Of a stretch of 7,577 bases of DNA, positions 7,242 to 7,577 are shown one piece after another. The stretch spans positions 1 to 7,577 of the forward strand of contig CAIMNN010000111.1 of the NCBI GenBank assembly GCA_903842845.1, read 5' to 3'. The position numbers and the translations under genes were made by a program. The notes under the pieces are model-generated. The model worked only from the letters and a program-made list of their open reading frames with translations, did no database searches and was not told where the DNA came from. Each line of letters starts with the position of its first letter. Position 1 is the stretch's first letter. This DNA is from an uncultured Acidobacteriaceae bacterium. Lineage in GTDB: Bacteria > Acidobacteriota > Terriglobia > Terriglobales > Acidobacteriaceae.

Positions 7242-7577
7242 TCAATTATTCTCCTTCATATACCGCGCTTCTATCGCCATTACTTTATTAAATCTGCGTA
7301 CAAATCTTTCCTCTTTGATCTCGAACTTCGCGCCCGCAAACGCATCCACTATCTCGAACGCCACGGCCGGCCCGATGATCCGCGCCCCCATCACCAGCAC
7401 ATTCATATCGTCGTGCTCCACGCCCTGGTGCGCCGAATACGTATCGTGGCACAACCCCGCGCGAATGCCAGGAATCTTGTTCGCCGCAATGCACACGCCC
7501 ACACCCGACCCGCAAATAACGATGCCCTTCTTCGCCTCGCCGGCTTTTATCGCCAGCCCAACCTTCTCGGCAAAATC
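7242..7577 (-). CDS. rpiB: Ribose-5-phosphate isomerase B, 5' end beyond the window
   Basis: RpiB interconverts ribulose-5-phosphate and ribose-5-phosphate in the cytosol. The frame is open to base 7577 and gives 111 C-terminal residues. Full RpiB is about 150 residues, so roughly 40 N-terminal residues are missing. The segment GIVICGSGVGVCIAANK matches E. coli RpiB GILICGTGIGISIAANK and contains the active-site Cys. IRAGLCHDTYSA, then EHDDMNVLVMGARIIG with the conserved His and Asn, and IVDAFAGAKFE complete the family pattern. The GTG at 7502 lies inside the CGSG(V) motif and is not the true start. The stop is TGA at 7242-7244, and the HAD gene begins 21 nt later. RpiB uses the ribulose-5-phosphate made by Gnd, which fits the operon. 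An LacA/RpiB-type galactose-6-phosphate isomerase is less likely next to gnd and zwf. Confidence 0.96.
   Translation of the reverse strand, partial: DFAEKVGLAIKAGEAKKGIVICGSGVGVCIAANKIPGIRAGLCHDTYSAHQGVEHDDMNVLVMGARIIGPAVAFEIVDAFAGAKFEIKEERFVRRFNKVMAIEARYMKENN

Noticed and set aside
7242..7502. GTG 7502 as the start of a short 86-residue RpiB-like gene
   Set aside because: The frame continues upstream to the window edge through the conserved CGSG active-site motif, so the gene is simply cut by the window.
1..7577. CRISPR, transposon, phage or novel defence genes
   Set aside because: No spaced direct repeats, transposase, integrase or terminal inverted repeats were seen. All coding space is taken by recognisable metabolic and envelope genes.

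Overview
The window reads as chromosomal DNA of a diderm bacterium, most likely an acidobacterium (Terriglobia-like). That placement rests on the style of the MurJ sequence, the Ig-like exoprotein domains and moderately high G+C, all judged by eye, and no marker gene is present to confirm it. Every gene I can support lies on the minus strand, so transcription runs from base 7577 toward base 1. Six genes are visible. The first (rpiB) and the last (murJ) are cut by the window edges.

Right part (4114-7577), a pentose phosphate cluster in transcription order: rpiB (3' part), a HAD-family hydrolase, short-form 6-phosphogluconate dehydrogenase (gnd) and glucose-6-phosphate dehydrogenase (zwf). The gaps are 21, 22 and 7 nt. 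Each internal gene has a good Shine-Dalgarno sequence, and the one for zwf overlaps the gnd stop codon. This is a tight operon for oxidation of glucose-6-phosphate to ribulose-5-phosphate and its isomerisation to ribose-5-phosphate. The HAD protein is the unexpected member. No 6-phosphogluconolactonase gene is visible.

Left part (1-4113): after a 189-nt gap that holds a bulged hairpin and a weak -10-like box comes a large secreted lipoprotein. It carries an InlB-like repeat, an Ig-like domain and a GH44 (endoglucanase/xyloglucanase-type) catalytic domain with both catalytic glutamates. A MurJ/MviN lipid II flippase gene follows it closely, in the same reading frame, and runs off the left edge. 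By eye, this MurJ lacks three of the four arginines reported as important in the E. coli protein.

I see no tRNA, rRNA, CRISPR array, insertion sequence or attachment site. The long plus-strand open frames are antisense shadows. Most of the window is ordinary metabolism. The points most worth a second look are the HAD gene inside the operon, the arginine-poor MurJ, the apparent NAD/NADP split between gnd and zwf, and the GH44 lipoprotein placed between sugar metabolism and envelope genes.
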